The position numbers and the translations under genes were made by a program. A stretch of 64,000 nt of DNA from Phymorhynchus buccinoides (taxonomy: Eukaryota > Mollusca > Gastropoda > Neogastropoda > Raphitomidae): contig CM065680.1 of assembly GCA_017654935.2 (NCBI GenBank), positions 35,220,489 to 35,284,488 of the forward strand, read 5' to 3'. Positions 1 through 24,763 of the stretch are shown here, in pieces. Within the stretch, counting starts at the first letter, position 1. Every line of letters begins with the position of its first letter. The notes under the pieces were generated by a model. The model searched no databases. It was given only the letters and a program-made list of their open reading frames with translations, and had not been told where the DNA came from.

Positions 1-293
1 AGTCACGATTTTTTATATTAATACAGATAGGTGTAGCGGTAACCATGCCTCGGTTAAACCTCATCGGCTATTAAATATACACACAGACGACGACGAAAAT
101 GGAGTTTTACGTCCTCTTGGTCTGAATCAGACACATATGAGACATTTGTAAATATAAATATGGTGGGAACAATACTGGAGGCAATGCCCGGAGGCAGTAC
201 GAAACCAGTAAAGTCCCGATTTTGTATTAATACAGATAGCTGTAGCGGTGACCACGCCTCGGTTAAACCTCATCGGCTATGGCACCGCCACAA
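1..293 (+). mobile_element. Dispersed ~200 bp element, one full and one truncated copy
   Basis: A tail at 1-80 and a full copy at about 90-293 share gtagcggt(a/g)acca(t/c)gcctcgg and cctcatcggctat. Same family as 32832-33031 and 52290-52504. Confidence 0.85.
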
Positions 294-1520
294 GTTAGTA
301 TAATGATATATACACACAGAGACACGTTAAAGCATGTATAAAGGAAACATACATTATAGAACATGGCCAACATGGCCAATAAATGCAGCATATGGTATGA
401 AACCGGTAATAATTTGCATGAAATTGAGGACATATTTAAACATTAATTTTAACATATAATTATCAGGTACATTGCAGGAGTTTGTTGATGATATGTTAAA
501 ATAATAGTTTATAAACATTTTATAAAAACAAAGAAAACACCAAATTAACCGGAGTGAGATATTTCGAGGGCCCCGGCCCTCTTTTTCGACCCAAGGACTG
601 ATGATGATGACCTAGCTCACAGATGACCTGTTCACAGTGTTTTGCGACAATGTTAATAACCATCTAGCTTAATCATGGATCCTAGTTGTATTGTTTTCAG
701 ATTGCTTTATTACTCAAGACTCAAGAATGCTTTATTATCTCATAAAGAGAAATCATGTGGCACGGCATAAAATCACATACATTTAAGAAGATGATATTAA
801 ACAAACAAACACATAGAATTTAAATAGCATGTAAAATGGATAAAATAAAATTACCATAATTAAATGCATCTGTACATATCATAATCATTTAATATTATAG
901 ACCTTACTATAACATAACACATCATATAAAAGCGATGGGATAAAATGAAAAAGAACATATCACATTAAAAAAAAAACCCCAAACATTTCGATACAACCAA
1001 TAAGAATTTAGAATATGATAGGCCTACACGCAGATCGAGACGGAAAGAGAGGGAAGGGGAGGCAGAGCAAGAGGGGGGAGGGGGAGGGGAGAGGATTATG
1101 CCCTATGCTAAGACCAAGAAACACATACAATTTCAGAGACCTCTACTTCATTCCAGAATAGTGAGATTTTTGTGATTTTTTGTTCAGTTCCTTCTTCGCT
1201 GTTGTACGTTTTGCTTCTGCCTCACAATATCATGAGAACCTCTGCAAGAAAATATCTTTATATGTTGTAGGTAATACGTCAGTGACCCCAATTCTGCATT
1301 CAACTGTCGCCCCTTCCCTACACCACCCAACCACTTTCACACCATTGAAGGCGAAAAAATACAGACGGCACACACAAAATCCATCTTAATTGTGAATTCG
1401 CTAATGTGAATTCATTTCATTGAATTTGGAAGCACTCAGTACTGTCATTAGATTTGAGGGCCTGCATGGTTCAGCCCGGTTTCACTGGTCCATTCATTGT
1501 TCTCAAACGTTTGAATTTGG
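294..1520. other. AT-rich stretch with no assigned gene
   Basis: Only a purine-rich patch at 1040-1095 stands out. The short open frame at 1180-1389 has no recognised homology. Confidence 0.5.
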
Positions 1521-1882
1521 AAATGGAAAATCGTGGTAAATTATTAATCTTTGTAAATGACAGTGAGTTTACTAGTACTGCAGCAAAGGTGATTATTTGG
1601 CTTTTGGTGGGAAATGGAAAATCGTGGTAAATTATTAATCTTTGTAAATGACAGTGAGTTTACTAGTACTGCAGCAAAGGTGATTATTTGGCTTTTGGTG
1701 GGAAATGGAAAATCGTGGTAAATTGTTAATCTTTGTAAATGACAGTGAGTTTACTAGTACTGCAGCAAAGGTGATTATTTGGCTTTTGGTGGGAAATGGA
1801 AAATCGTGGTAAATTGTTAATCTTTGTAAATGACAGTGAGTTTACTAGTACTGCAGCAAAGGTGATTATTTGGCTTTTGGTG
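1521..1882. repeat. 91 bp tandem repeat, four near-identical copies
   Basis: aaatggaaaatcgtggtaaa starts at 1521, 1612, 1703 and 1794. The last copy ends at 1882. Very few differences (attatt versus attgtt). The open frame on the minus strand is a by-product. Confidence 0.97.
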
Positions 1883-2059
1883 ACCTCAGTTCCCCAACAC
1901 CAGCTGTCTAACATTTCTTTGGCCAGGAAAGTGTGATACTTTGAGCAAGACTTCTGCACTTTTAACACTATGCCCAGTCCTCCAAAATAGTAATTGCCTC
2001 CTTTGCTATCTCAGAAAAACATAATTAAAAGAATGGAAAGAAAGAAAGAAAATAAAAAG

Positions 2060-2705
2060 CTATAGCTTTAGCTTGTTATCACACGAGAAGCCTTGATTGC
2101 ATCTTTTACATTCAAATTATCGTCAGCTTATGGGCCATAGGGCAAGCCCCCCAAACCCCCCACCCCACCGGGCATTTGGAATAATACCCCCACCCCCACC
2201 CTCTTTCATAACTGACTTATCCGTCCCTGTATAATTATGGTTGTAGGCCTATTTTTATGTTCATCTGTTGTCTATTCAATGTGCAGAATGTTTTCTTTCA
2301 TTCATATATTTTTAGTGTTGATTGTGGTTAAAAATAGGCCTACCAATTATAAAATGTTTTACTTTTAGTAGCATTTACCTCAGTATAGATGGCGTAACTT
2401 AACAAATCCATCCGCCTTGCAATCCCCCCCCCCCCCCCCCTCCCGGCTCCAACATGTTCCTACGCCACTGAATGGTGCAATCTGGTGGCATCTGAGCTCA
2501 AAATTTATCACAATAAATCCTTTTTAAAAATTCTAAAGAATTGTCACTTTTTGTGCCCGGGGCGGGGTCCGGAAACCCTTAGAGTACCCAGGAGCCCCCC
2601 CCCCCCCCCCCCCCCCCCCCCATTGTCACTTTTTGTGCCCGGGGCGGGGTCCGGAAACCCTTAGAGTACCCATGAGACCCCCCCCCCCCCCCCCCCCCCC
2701 CGACC
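2060..2705. repeat. C-rich repeat debris with an ~85 bp duplication
   Basis: attgtcactttttgtgcccg recurs at about 2539 and 2622, each followed by ggtccggaaaccc and a poly-C run. The preceding block (ttttacattcaaattatcgtcagctt, poly-C, cctacgccactg) matches 57215-57427, so it is a relative of the hAT-like element there. Confidence 0.75.
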
Positions 2706-3366
2706 CCGACCGTTTGACAAGGAAAGGCTCGACGGGCAATAGGTCACGGGCTCAACTGTGACCCTAACGATTCAGAGGATGACCTTGACTGCGGCCGGCC
2801 AGTGACCTCAGTTACCTTTTCTGATGAGCGAACGAGAGCGTTATTCATTTAGAGTAAGGTGTGCATATAATGTGTTTTTTGTGTTTGGAAGCACGCATAA
2901 AATTATGCTGGCACTACATAATTATGACTTTAAAAATGATTTGAATTTTTTGACTAAATGTTACGAGAGTTCGTCGAGTTCGTGATCAAGACCCAGTCAA
3001 TGTACTTGTGGATTGTGGCGACCAAAAAGTCTCCTTTGAAAGTCTATTAATAAATTGTACGGCAAATACAACACTACAGACGTCATAGGGCTTTCCGCTA
3101 CTGTTCCACAGAGCATGCTCAAAATACAGTCGTGACTGCTCTGCAATGTTATGAATGCACTTCTCTGACTTCGTGTGCTTTTTACCGCTCACGAGACAGT
3201 ACAATCCGCCACACAATATAGTTTCTAATGTTTGCGTAATGTACTGCAAGGTTCCAGCACGCGTTATTACAAACCAGAGCAGGCATACTGCATTCAACTA
3301 AAAAAATTATATTAAATAAAATACACCAACGTTGATCCACATTTGATTTATAGTTATTGTTTTTCA
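2706..3366. other. Unique sequence upstream of GRB2 exon 1; possible promoter or intron
   Basis: No TATA box or known motif is convincing. A non-coding first exon may lie here or further upstream. Confidence 0.3.
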
Positions 3367-15136
<11,770 letters not shown>

Positions 15137-16578
15137 CTGTGTGCGCAGCTTCTTCAGTGGACAACAAAATGTGATCTTGTGCTTTGACCCTACAACCCCA
15201 CAACCCCTCTCCATCCCCCCTTCCAGAAACATTGAGACAGGTTCTGGCTTGATCAGTTTTGAGGTGGTTTATTTTTTTGGCTGTTTGAAATGAAAGGCGA
15301 ATACTTTGGTCCTGATTCATGGGTTTGTGACGAAGAGCTAAACTGTCAGCTCTCTGTAAAAGGTGGTGGTCTACTGTGTGGAATCAGTCAACAAAAAGAA
15401 GAAAGATAGGTCTGGACTGTCTGCTTTTCCAGCATGTGGAGAGCGTGTCGTCAGTTAAAAGTGTGACTGCGAGAGAAAGAGAGAGGGAGACTCAGAGTGT
15501 ATGCGTGCGTGCACATGTGTGTGTGTGTGTGCGTGCGTGTGTGTGTATACATGTGCAAAAACTCAATGTTGTGTATGGTTTAGCATGTTAGGAACGTTAT
15601 AAATAGTGTTGACTGATTTTATTTTTTTTAGCTCAGTGTGGACCTGCAAGAGCAAAGAACGCTGTGGGTATATGGCATAACATGTACTACTTCACTACTA
15701 TACATACATGTGTTGATTTTGTTGTTGATTTTCATTTTAATTCTGTTGTATGCTGGTCAGTGCTTTTGTTTTGTTCAGCATTAAGTTAATTGTTGAACTG
15801 GTGATACAAACATACAAACTGTGCTTTATTAGTGTCATGCTTGTTTACAGCTTTTGCAGTTTTATTCAAAACTGATGAATCATGCTTTCAGTAAAGATAT
15901 GAGTTTATCATCACTAGATTAATTCATTTTCTTTCTTGATTCACTTCATGCTTTTTTAGGTATTATCAGGCAATGCACTCAGGACCTATCTGATATATAA
16001 GTGAACAATCTAATAATAACACAACAAAATGCAAAAATATGTGTAAATTGTTAGAATTCAGCTGGATAAAAAGACTACTTATAATTTTTTTTAATTGTAC
16101 AAGTCATTGAAAAGAACATGAATAATTGTAATGCGTAGGGGCTGATTTCTTTAAAAAAAATGAAATTGTAATGTAGATTTGGGCCAAAGAATCATCTCAT
16201 ACAGAGCAAAAACCAAACAAAGGAAAAAACTTTCGAAGTCTGTAAGCTGCACACAAAATCAGCTGGGCATGGATTCTTAGTTATTGCAATGCATGGAAGT
16301 TATGTTACTGTGACTTGAAGTCTACCCTCGTCAGTAAGTTTGTTTTTAAATGCAGTCTTCCAAAGTCTTACCATTGAATGATTGATAATGCACAATAGTG
16401 CCAAAAGAAGATTTGTTCAGTGCTTACAAAGCTAAGGCTTGGAAGTGCAGACTCCAATGCCTTATAATGTATATTTATATTTATGTGGAGAGACTTAAGG
16501 TTTTTATCTGTACTGTGACACGCACCTGCATTGCTCATTGCATCAGTCAGTGCTTGTTGTTGAATGAAAGGGTCGTAA

Positions 16579-16927
16579 AGGCCTTCGCACACTAGCATCA
16601 GGCGTCAATTGTTTCTCAGAGCAACGCCTTGACGCGTTGACGCCTGCATCACAGCACACATTTCGGGTTCGAGCAAGTCTGCCATTTTTTGTCTTCAATC
16701 AGAGTTATGGTCCTTCCGTCCATTGTGATTGGCTAGTTTTACGATATCTGCGATCTTGAGCATCAAAATTAGGGCCGGTTCTATTCTCGAGCAACAAAAA
16801 ATTGCGCAGCTACGCATAAAAAATCCTGCCGCGCCGCGAATCTCACACGCAAGTGGCGCATCAAACTGCGCCTTGCAGCAAAAAATCACAGCGATCTCGA
16901 GATCTTGACGCTAGTGTACGAAGCCCT
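16579..16927. mobile_element. PIF/Harbinger-like MITE
   Basis: Inverted ends AGGCCTTCGCACACTAGC and GCTAGTGTACGAAGCCCT, with GGCGTCAA / TTGACG continuing the repeat, are flanked by TAA at 16576-16578 and 16928-16930. The 3 bp TAA duplication fits PIF/Harbinger. Non-coding. Confidence 0.8.
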
Positions 16928-16940
16928 TAACAGACCTAGG

Positions 16941-17753
16941 CAGACCTGTTTACCATTCCGATTTAGCCGGAATTATTCCGGAAATTTGCTAAAATTCCGG
17001 GTAAAATAGTAAATTCCAGGTGAACGCTGAAAATTCTGGATTTCGAAAAAACGTCTATTATTTGTTTCCGTTCGTAGTAAAAGACGCAAGGGTTGACCGA
17101 AACGTGTACCTAACACACTACGTCATCAGAAAAGGGGTTGTGCTTGACGTCACATGCATTAAATGCTGCATTTTCATTGGTTAAAGGGGTGAAATAATGT
17201 TTTTATTTTGGTCGATCTATTTCGGGACTGAGCAAATGGCGGTCAGACTTTTACTGTCGATTCGAAGAGCTTTCCAGGCAGTTTTTTTAATGGTAGAGAT
17301 TGTAAGTAGGGCTTGAAATGAGTCAATTTAGATTATATTATCACTGGAAAATACGATGATGTGAGAATTTTGAAGTTTTCAACGGAAAATGAAGTGAAAA
17401 TTGAGCGCGATGGCGCCGAGTTGCAACTTCGCATCCGGCGATCCGTGGCTGAGTGATTTTTCTCTGTCCGATCGTGGACATTTCCAGGTATTTTGCTTTT
17501 TCCAGATTCTTTTATACTAAAATTTACTAAGAATTAGTGACTGAATTTACTAATAAAACTTTTCTGGCGAAATTGAGCCAAGAAATCATCACAATATTGA
17601 AAATCGACGCCGATGTTCGCGGAAAGGAGAAGAAGAAGAAACCGCTTTATCACGAGTCGTGTACAGATCATGTGAATTCCGGTTTTTGTTCTCAAATTCC
17701 GGGTTTTTGTGTGGCAAATTCCGGGTTTTTCATTATAAGGGTAAACAGGTCTG
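16941..17753. mobile_element. 0.8 kb TIR element with 6 bp target duplication, copy A
   Basis: It starts CAGACCTGTTTACC and ends GGTAAACAGGTCTG, a 14 bp perfect inverted repeat. It is flanked by CCTAGG at 16935-16940 and 17754-17759. The interior is nearly identical to copy B at 22801-23576. It contains a start-plus-donor stretch at 17410 (MAPSCNFASGDP ... HFQ|GTATTT) and an open stretch TEFTNKTFLAKLSQEIIT at about 17540. It looks like a derivative of an autonomous element that kept 5' exon pieces. Superfamily uncertain. Confidence 0.88.
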
Positions 17754-18787
17754 CCTAGGAAACTGATGATGTAAGGGAGATAATTATTGTAGTGTTAGGA
17801 AGATTGCTGTTTGGTACCACCAGGCCCTGCATGAGTTAGTCTGTTTTACATCTCAGATTTTGTGTTTTAGACACACTCACGACTACAGAGTAAGAATGTC
17901 CCTTCTTGTTTTGTTGCCTGTTTTAAAAGAAAGGGGGCTAATGATAAATTAGATTAATAGCTATGTACACAGAATTTTTTGGTAGGCCAACATACTGAAA
18001 CTTTCTCTATTTTGAATATAACATTTTTATTGTCTTTCTTTTTTATTTCCCCCATATCGTGTAGCCTTTAATTTGGAGTTTTTAATTTTTTTGGGGGGTG
18101 CAAATTTTATTTGAAATAATTTTGATTTCAAAATGCGATATTTCATGAACTTTTAATCAAATCACAGCTTGTTATGATATACAGGCTAAAGGGTAGTATG
18201 TATACCAGGCACAGTTCTTTCTTTAGACTCGCTGTTTAATTCTTCTTTTTTTAAAATTGCTAATTTGGGAGAAGTATTGTTCCAGTTATTGTTACCTCTT
18301 TTACAGTATGGATTGGTTTCCGAGGTTCCCATTCAATGAAGTGACATATTAGATAATGTATTTCGATCTGTAGTGAACGTAACAATGGAAACAGTTTAAT
18401 ATTTCATGTTGGTATTTTGTACCAATGTATTATTTGTGTCATTTCTTTTGCACAATTGCAGGCATTATGTGATCACATTTTGTGCGCTTTAAGCTGCATC
18501 AGACAAATGTGTTCAGATTTGATTTTCTCTGTCAACATCTCTCTCTTTCTTTCTCTATTTTTCAGTACTAACTTTGTTATTTAATTTGTAAATGTGATAC
18601 AAATTTTTGGATGAAATTATGTGTATATTTGAACATGTTAAAGAACTATATTTTTTTTGGTGGAGGATCTAAAAGCTTTTATTATTACTTTATTGTGTAG
18701 CATGCTATAAAACATGACCTATACTAGTGCTTTGTGATCACCCCACCCCACCCCTGCCTCAATTTTAACCCCTTTTGCCATATTTTT

Positions 18788-18793
18788 AATAAA
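18788..18793 (+). terminator. Candidate polyadenylation signal
   Basis: Canonical AATAAA, the first I found after the GRB2 stop. Usage is unproven. Confidence 0.4.
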
Positions 18794-21700
18794 TATGGTT
18801 TTGAACTTTTCCATTTCATTTGTGATTTAGAGTTTCTAAGAAAATCTTGGATTTTTCAACATTTTTGTTTCAACTGTTAAGTTACAAATGAACTTTGACC
18901 GTGTAAAAAAAAGAAAAAAAAAGAAGTGGTGGTTCTATCTATGCTAATTAGTACAAGAGACTTAATTTTTGTCTGTTTTAATTTTGCTTTTGTCACAAAT
19001 GTTAATAGGCTTATGCTATAGAAAATATACCAAGTCTTATGCTTATTTTCATATCAGTAGTAATCATTTCTGATCATTAGCATTTTAAATTGTTTACTCC
19101 AATACTACAGATTTCTTTCATTGTCTTTTTTTCTATGCTTGCAAAAGTTATAAAAAAAAAAAAGAAGAATTAAAAAAGAATCCTGCAGTGAATTGGAAAG
19201 TGGAACATTTTACATTGTTTGATTGATGGTTTGATGTCTAGAGCATAATAATTGATGGTTTGATAGGACTGGGGCTTGATTATTTAAAAAAAAAGAAGAG
19301 TTCACAGTGTGTCTGCTGAAAATTGAAGTTAAGTATGAAAAAGAGAAAATAAACTTTGATTTAACAGGTTCATTTTTATGGGCCAAAATGATTATTCGCA
19401 TATTGTACAAATATGTGTTTGTGATGGTTTGCAATAGAATTTTAATCGTTTTATTGATTACTGGCCATGAGATGTTTCTTTCTTTCTTCTTTTTTTAGCA
19501 GAAGTCTTAAAAAATAAATTGTGGCAATAGAAGTAAAGACAATGATGTTAAGCAAAGGCAAAAAGAAAGAAGTTTCAAAACACATTTTTTGTGGGTTTTT
19601 TCGGAGTGAAATAATTTGGGTTGTTAATCAATTACTCTTATTTAATTGATAATGTATTTTGATTTGGATGTTTGTGTAGGTGGAAGGAGAAGAAGGTGAT
19701 GTGATTTTTTTTAGAAACGGTGCCAGTAGAGTATGTTACTATTTTCCCAAATGCTTTGGCCTGTTGCTGGGTTTATCCTTTTCCTAATGGTTAGCCCTTC
19801 CCCTCCCCCATCCAAATCGGAATAGTCATTCTTGTTGGATTGTGAAGTTGTTGTTGGTGGGTTTTTTAATGGGCACATAAGCATACGTATATCTCGTATG
19901 CTGATTGGTCAGAGGTATGCACACTCTGACCAAGTGAAAACGTGAGATGCGCGCCCGCCGGATTAGCCAGTTCGCGCCAGGATTCCGGAGGTGCCAGACA
20001 CAGCCAGGAGTGCTCCGTAGAATATAAGTTTTGTGTTTTAGTTATTGTCCCATCCTAAGTTGTTTAAACTTGTAAACTTGTAAAAATGGTCTAAATTCTA
20101 TGTGTCTTATTTGATATTTCTAAAGACTTATGTATGGTTTCATAACAATACTGGGGAAAGAATTAATCAGGTAGAAGTAGAAAAGATGCTAGTGTCAAAG
20201 AATGGAAGACTGTTCGGATTTGTTCCCATGTTCCAGAAAATATTTGCAGAAAACATCAAACAGGCTGCACGTTTTAGAGAGGGGGGAAGTGCGGGGGTTT
20301 CATTTTTCAACAGATTTGGTTATTATGTAACTACACATTCCCTTTTGTTTTTCCTTTAATGTAGAGGTGTGTGCCTTTCAGAAAAGTTGATGGCAAGATG
20401 TGAGTTTTTAACTTCTTGAAATCCAGAAACGATTCACAAAAATAAATAGTTTATATATAAATAGTCTTTTATTTAAATTGAAATATTTGACGGTAAAGCT
20501 ACAAATTTGTATTTGTTTTATTTCAATCAAGTTTTTGTGTCAATGATGGAAGGATCGTATTTGTTTGAATTTCAATCACATTTTCAAATTCAATCACATG
20601 TCCTGAAAATTGTATGAATTGAATTTTCTTTCCTCCTTCAAAAGTTATATTATCTCTAAAAAAAAAATCTTTGTTTACTTATTGACAGCAAAGTTGGAAA
20701 CGTTGAGAGAAAAATATTTTTCACATTGTGTCATAATTTTGTTTTGTACGTACTTCGGTTGAATCACAGGGTGAAAGGACTCATGTACATCTGTTAAAAT
20801 TATTCTGCCTTGATAGCGATTCAGTTGGAAGCAATAATAAAATTTAAAAAAGATGTGGCATACCCTTATAAATTAAATTTAAAAAGCTGTGGTTATTGCA
20901 TTCAGAAAGTTGTGCTTGTTTTGCATTGGTTTACAGAAATACTGAAAGGTTGTTGCTTACCTTTTTTTTTTTAAAGGTAATACTCGTGTATTATATGTAT
21001 GTACGCTTGCAAATATGATAATAATAATAATAGCCTGTCCTTATTTGTTTAATTTTGTTTATTGGGTTGTTTAATTCATACACATTATTTTCTTTGCATT
21101 AGTATTGTCAGAAATACTTGTTCTTTCTTTTACAAATGAGAGTTTCTACTCTTCTAACGTTTAGGGTGTCTTCAGTTGACATGGCTGTGTAAAAACATAA
21201 GCAAAAGTAGTAGTACAGGTAGTGTTAAACAAATTCAATAAGGTTCATGCATACTTCATTCTATTACTGTAAAACTCTTTTCGATATTATTACACCAGTT
21301 TGCAGAAGCCAAGTCAGTTTGTCTGTTTAATAAATCATATAATACATGAGCTTTCTCATAAATTATTCAGCAAATTGTGTAATGCATGTTTTGATTCTTC
21401 TATGTTTTTGCTTTGGAAACTGAAGCAGTAAAAAAGGGCATTGGCAGCTCTTCGATTGCTCTGCAGCTTTCCTTTCCCTCAATGTTGTAAATATTTTAAA
21501 ACAAAGTGGGAACTCTTTTTTTTCTTGCAGTTTTGTTTGGTTTTTAGCACAGCCATTTTTGTTTTGTTGAGCAAAGCTTTGTATTTTTCTTTATTGCAGA
21601 ATTTCTTGTTTGTATTTATTGTATGCTTCTTTTTTCTTAAGCTTTCTTCAATCTTCAGCTGTACTATATTATTGCTGTAAATATATTTTCATGCTTAAAA

Positions 21701-22460
21701 GTATAATGCCTTACTTTCATATACTATTTCCTTTTATTAAGCTTTAAGAGAGTTCGTCTTTGGGCTATAGATATCCGTGACTGTGTGTGGAATCACCCAC
21801 ATTGGAAATATTTTGTCAAAGATTGCAGTCACAAAGTCTACTATTCCTATCTTAACGTGCATCTTGGCTGACACGCTTTCCTTCCTTGTTTAAATTATGG
21901 ACTATTTTATGTGAATCAACACAATTACCCGTGGCATAATTGACCCAGTGGGCTTACACTTATGCCTGAACCGTTATCTCTTCATCTTTTGTCATGTTCA
22001 CTGCTGCTTTGGAGACGAGTTGTCGGAGAGGAGAGAAAGGAAGATGGTGGTATTTGTGCTGCGGTGAGCGATGTTTTTGGTCGTTACAAATTCAGTGACC
22101 TGTTAACAGTTTATGATTCTCTCCCGCGGTGGGTAACCCAAGCTTTGTTAACCATTCCCCCACCCTTGTGTGTGGCAAGTTTATGGGAAATTTAAAGATG
22201 GTGACAATTTTTTTTTTTTTAAATAAATAATTGATATGATGGGATTGTCTGCAGACAGGTTTATACTGAATGTTGAAGTAAGCAATTTGAATGAGTCCAT
22301 AAACATATGTATTGTATATATTGGATCACACTGCATGATTGGGCAAGAAGGGAGGACTTTGTTTGATAGCAATGCAGTATATCTTATTGTGGGTTGTGTG
22401 TGCTACATGATAATGGCGGCACCAAAAAAAAAGGTGATTTCAAGACAGTGAGGCATTGCG
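18794..22460. other. AT-rich non-coding stretch
   Basis: T-rich and A-rich runs with several further AATAAA-type motifs (about 19511, 20446, 20837) and no frame I trust. A GC-richer island at 19930-20010 follows two short hairpins (19880-19902 and 19905-19933). It may be an extended 3' UTR or intergenic DNA. Confidence 0.4.
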
Positions 22461-22465
22461 TGAAA

Positions 22466-22780
22466 GAACTGTACAGGAGGTATGCAGGATGGACCATAGA
22501 AATGGAGGCCACTGTCATGAGATGGTTTGGACTTCTCTGTGGGGTATTTGTTTAATGGATGGCACCTTGCACTGTGGCTATGTTCCCAGTTTGCAGGGAA
22601 AGCAAAAAGGAAGGGCATCGTAGAACTGTACAGGAGGTATGCAGGATGGACCATAGAAATGGAGGCCACTGTCATGAGATGGTTTGGACTTCTCTGTGGG
22701 GTATTTGTTTGGTGGATGGCAACTTGCACTGTGGCTATCTTCCCAGTTTGCAGGGAAAGCAAAAAGGAAGGGCATCGTAG
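22466..22780. repeat. Two-copy tandem repeat, period 157 bp
   Basis: gaactgtacaggaggtatgc begins at 22466 and again at 22623. The second unit ends at agggcatcgtag (22780). The copies differ by a few substitutions (for example aatggatggc versus ggtggatggc). Open frames across it are by-products of the duplication. Confidence 0.9.
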
Positions 22781-22800
22781 TCGTGATGAATTATGGTTAG

Positions 22801-23576
22801 CAGACCTGTTTACCATTCTGGTTTAGCCGGAATTATTCCGGAAATTTGCTAAAATTCCGGGTAAAATAGTAAATTCCGGGTGAACGCTGAAAATTCCGGA
22901 TTTCGAAAAAACGTCTATTATTTGTTTCCGTTCGTAGTAAAAGACGCAAGGGTTGACCGAAACGTGTACCTAACACACTACGTCATCAGAAAAGGGATTG
23001 TGCTTGACGTCACATGCATTAAATGCTGCATTTTCATTGGTTAAAGGGGTGAAATAATGTTTTTATTTTGGTCGATCTATTTCGGGACTGAGCAAATGGC
23101 GGTCAGACTTTTACTGTCGATTCGAAGAGCTTTCCAGGCAGTTTTTTAATGGTAGAGATTGTAAGTAGGGCTTGAAATGAGTCAATTTAGATTATATTAT
23201 CACTGGAAAATACGATGATGTGAGAATTTTGAAGTTTTCAACGGAAAATGAAGTGAAAATTGATCGCAATGGCGCCGAGTTGCAACTTCGCATCCGCCGA
23301 TCCGCAGCTGAGTGATTTTTCTCTGTCCGATCGTGGACATTTCCAGGTATTTTGCTTTTTCCAGCTTGTTTTATACTAAAATTTACTAAGAATTAGTGAC
23401 TGAATTTACTAATAAAACTTTTCTGGCGAAATTGAGCCAAGAAATCATCACAATATTGAAAATCGACGCCGATGTACGCGGAAAGGAGAAGAAGAAGAAA
23501 CCGATGTACAGATCATGTGAATTCCGGTTTTTGTTCTCAAATTCCGGGTTTTTCATTATAAGGGTAAACAGATCTG
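22801..23576. mobile_element. 0.8 kb TIR element with 6 bp target duplication, copy B
   Basis: It begins CAGACCTGTTTACC and ends GGTAAACAGATCTG (one change in the right end). It is flanked by GGTTAG at 22795-22800 and 23577-23582. Against copy A it has a short deletion near 23505 and another near the right end, plus scattered substitutions, so both copies are young. The MAPSCNFAS...HFQ|GT stretch is kept at 23269. Confidence 0.9.
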
Positions 23577-24610
23577 GGTTAGTTTTCCGATTGTCACCCA
23601 GGGGGTTTGATGTAACTATGGTTTGATTTCGTACCTAGGTGATTTGATGGTAACCGCGGTTTGTTTCTTATTTTGTCTCCAGTCTGCCATAAGAGCTCGT
23701 CTGCTCATGCCAAAGCATCTGTCAATAGATTGGTCAATCTGTGGATCGGTTTTTTTGTTTTTACATTTTAATCAGTATCACCTTTTTTTTTTAAATTTAT
23801 GCTTTCAAAATTGCTTCTCACCCTAGTATTTAGCCTTATAGTTTTTGTTTGCTTCTTTTTCCACTTTGACTGTTTTAAATTAATTCTCCACTTAGAATTT
23901 TTTTTTATTAGGGGGGGGGGGGAAGAATCGTAATAGAAAATAATTTCTATAACTCTACTGGCTGAATTCACGTGGAATGTGAAGGGTTTTTGAGACTGAA
24001 GCGAAACTTTGTGCAATGCCACAAACTGACTGCTTGTGTTATGTGAAAATGGGATCATTTTGGCAATGAAAAGAGAAAAAAAAAGCCTTAATATGAAAAC
24101 ATTACAGATGTGTGTGCTCTGTCATTTTTTTCATTTTTTTCATCCTTTAAAATTGATCATTGTTATGGAGTAGATCGTTGCTTACCGCGATTACTGTAAG
24201 GAGGAGAATGCAACTATACTACTATACTAGTAAATTGCGACGGCCATGAGTAGATTGTGTTTTATGTCAGGTATTCTTTGTTTCAGCAACTTCAACACAA
24301 GTGAATAATTCATTTATGCCCAATCATATATAATGTATCCCTCCATTGTTTTCTTTTATTTATCAGTTGGGGCTCGTTTTCAAGAACGATACTGCGATAC
24401 TATTACAATACATCTGTGGGTAAAAATGAAGTTTTAATCAGTTTCTTGGGCAATGTAATTTCATAGATACTTATTTTACTGGATAGCTTATTTTCATGCT
24501 TGATCGTGGCATTTTTGTGGTTATTGTTTAAGAATAAAAACACCAAGTTTAAAAAACAAAACAAAGGGTATGTGTATAATGTGTATATCTATCTTAGATA
24601 GTATCTACCA

Positions 24611-24763
24611 GGGCCTGTATTCACGTTGAGATAGCATGAGACTTAGCATGATGCTAACTTAGAAGCTCTTCCAATGTCCTATAGGATTTAATAGGACTTT
24701 TGGAAGAGCTTCTAAGTTAGCATCATGCTAAGTCTCATGCTATCTCAACGTGAATACAGGCCC
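24611..24763. repeat. Near-perfect 153 bp palindrome (foldback element)
   Basis: The left arm begins gggcctgtattcacgttgag and the right arm ends ctcaacgtgaatacaggccc. About 63 bp arms are almost fully complementary around a short spacer near 24675-24700. It would form a cruciform or a long RNA hairpin. Confidence 0.93.

Larger units (their letters stand above)
15137..18793 (+). other. Region downstream of the GRB2 stop; shortest candidate 3' UTR
   Basis: AT-rich sequence without exon-like frames. I saw no canonical AATAAA between the stop and 18788. The signal at 18788-18793 is followed by a GT-rich stretch (tttgtgattt). It includes a short GA/GT patch (15474-15550), a Harbinger-like MITE (16579-16927) and a 0.8 kb inverted-repeat element (16941-17753). 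If the whole stretch is transcribed, those elements would sit in the UTR. Confidence 0.4.

Noticed and set aside
22527..22826. 99-codon frame with repeated CTVAIFPVCRESKKEG
   Set aside because: The peptide repeat follows from a two-copy 157 bp DNA tandem repeat whose frame is open on both strands; no gene support.
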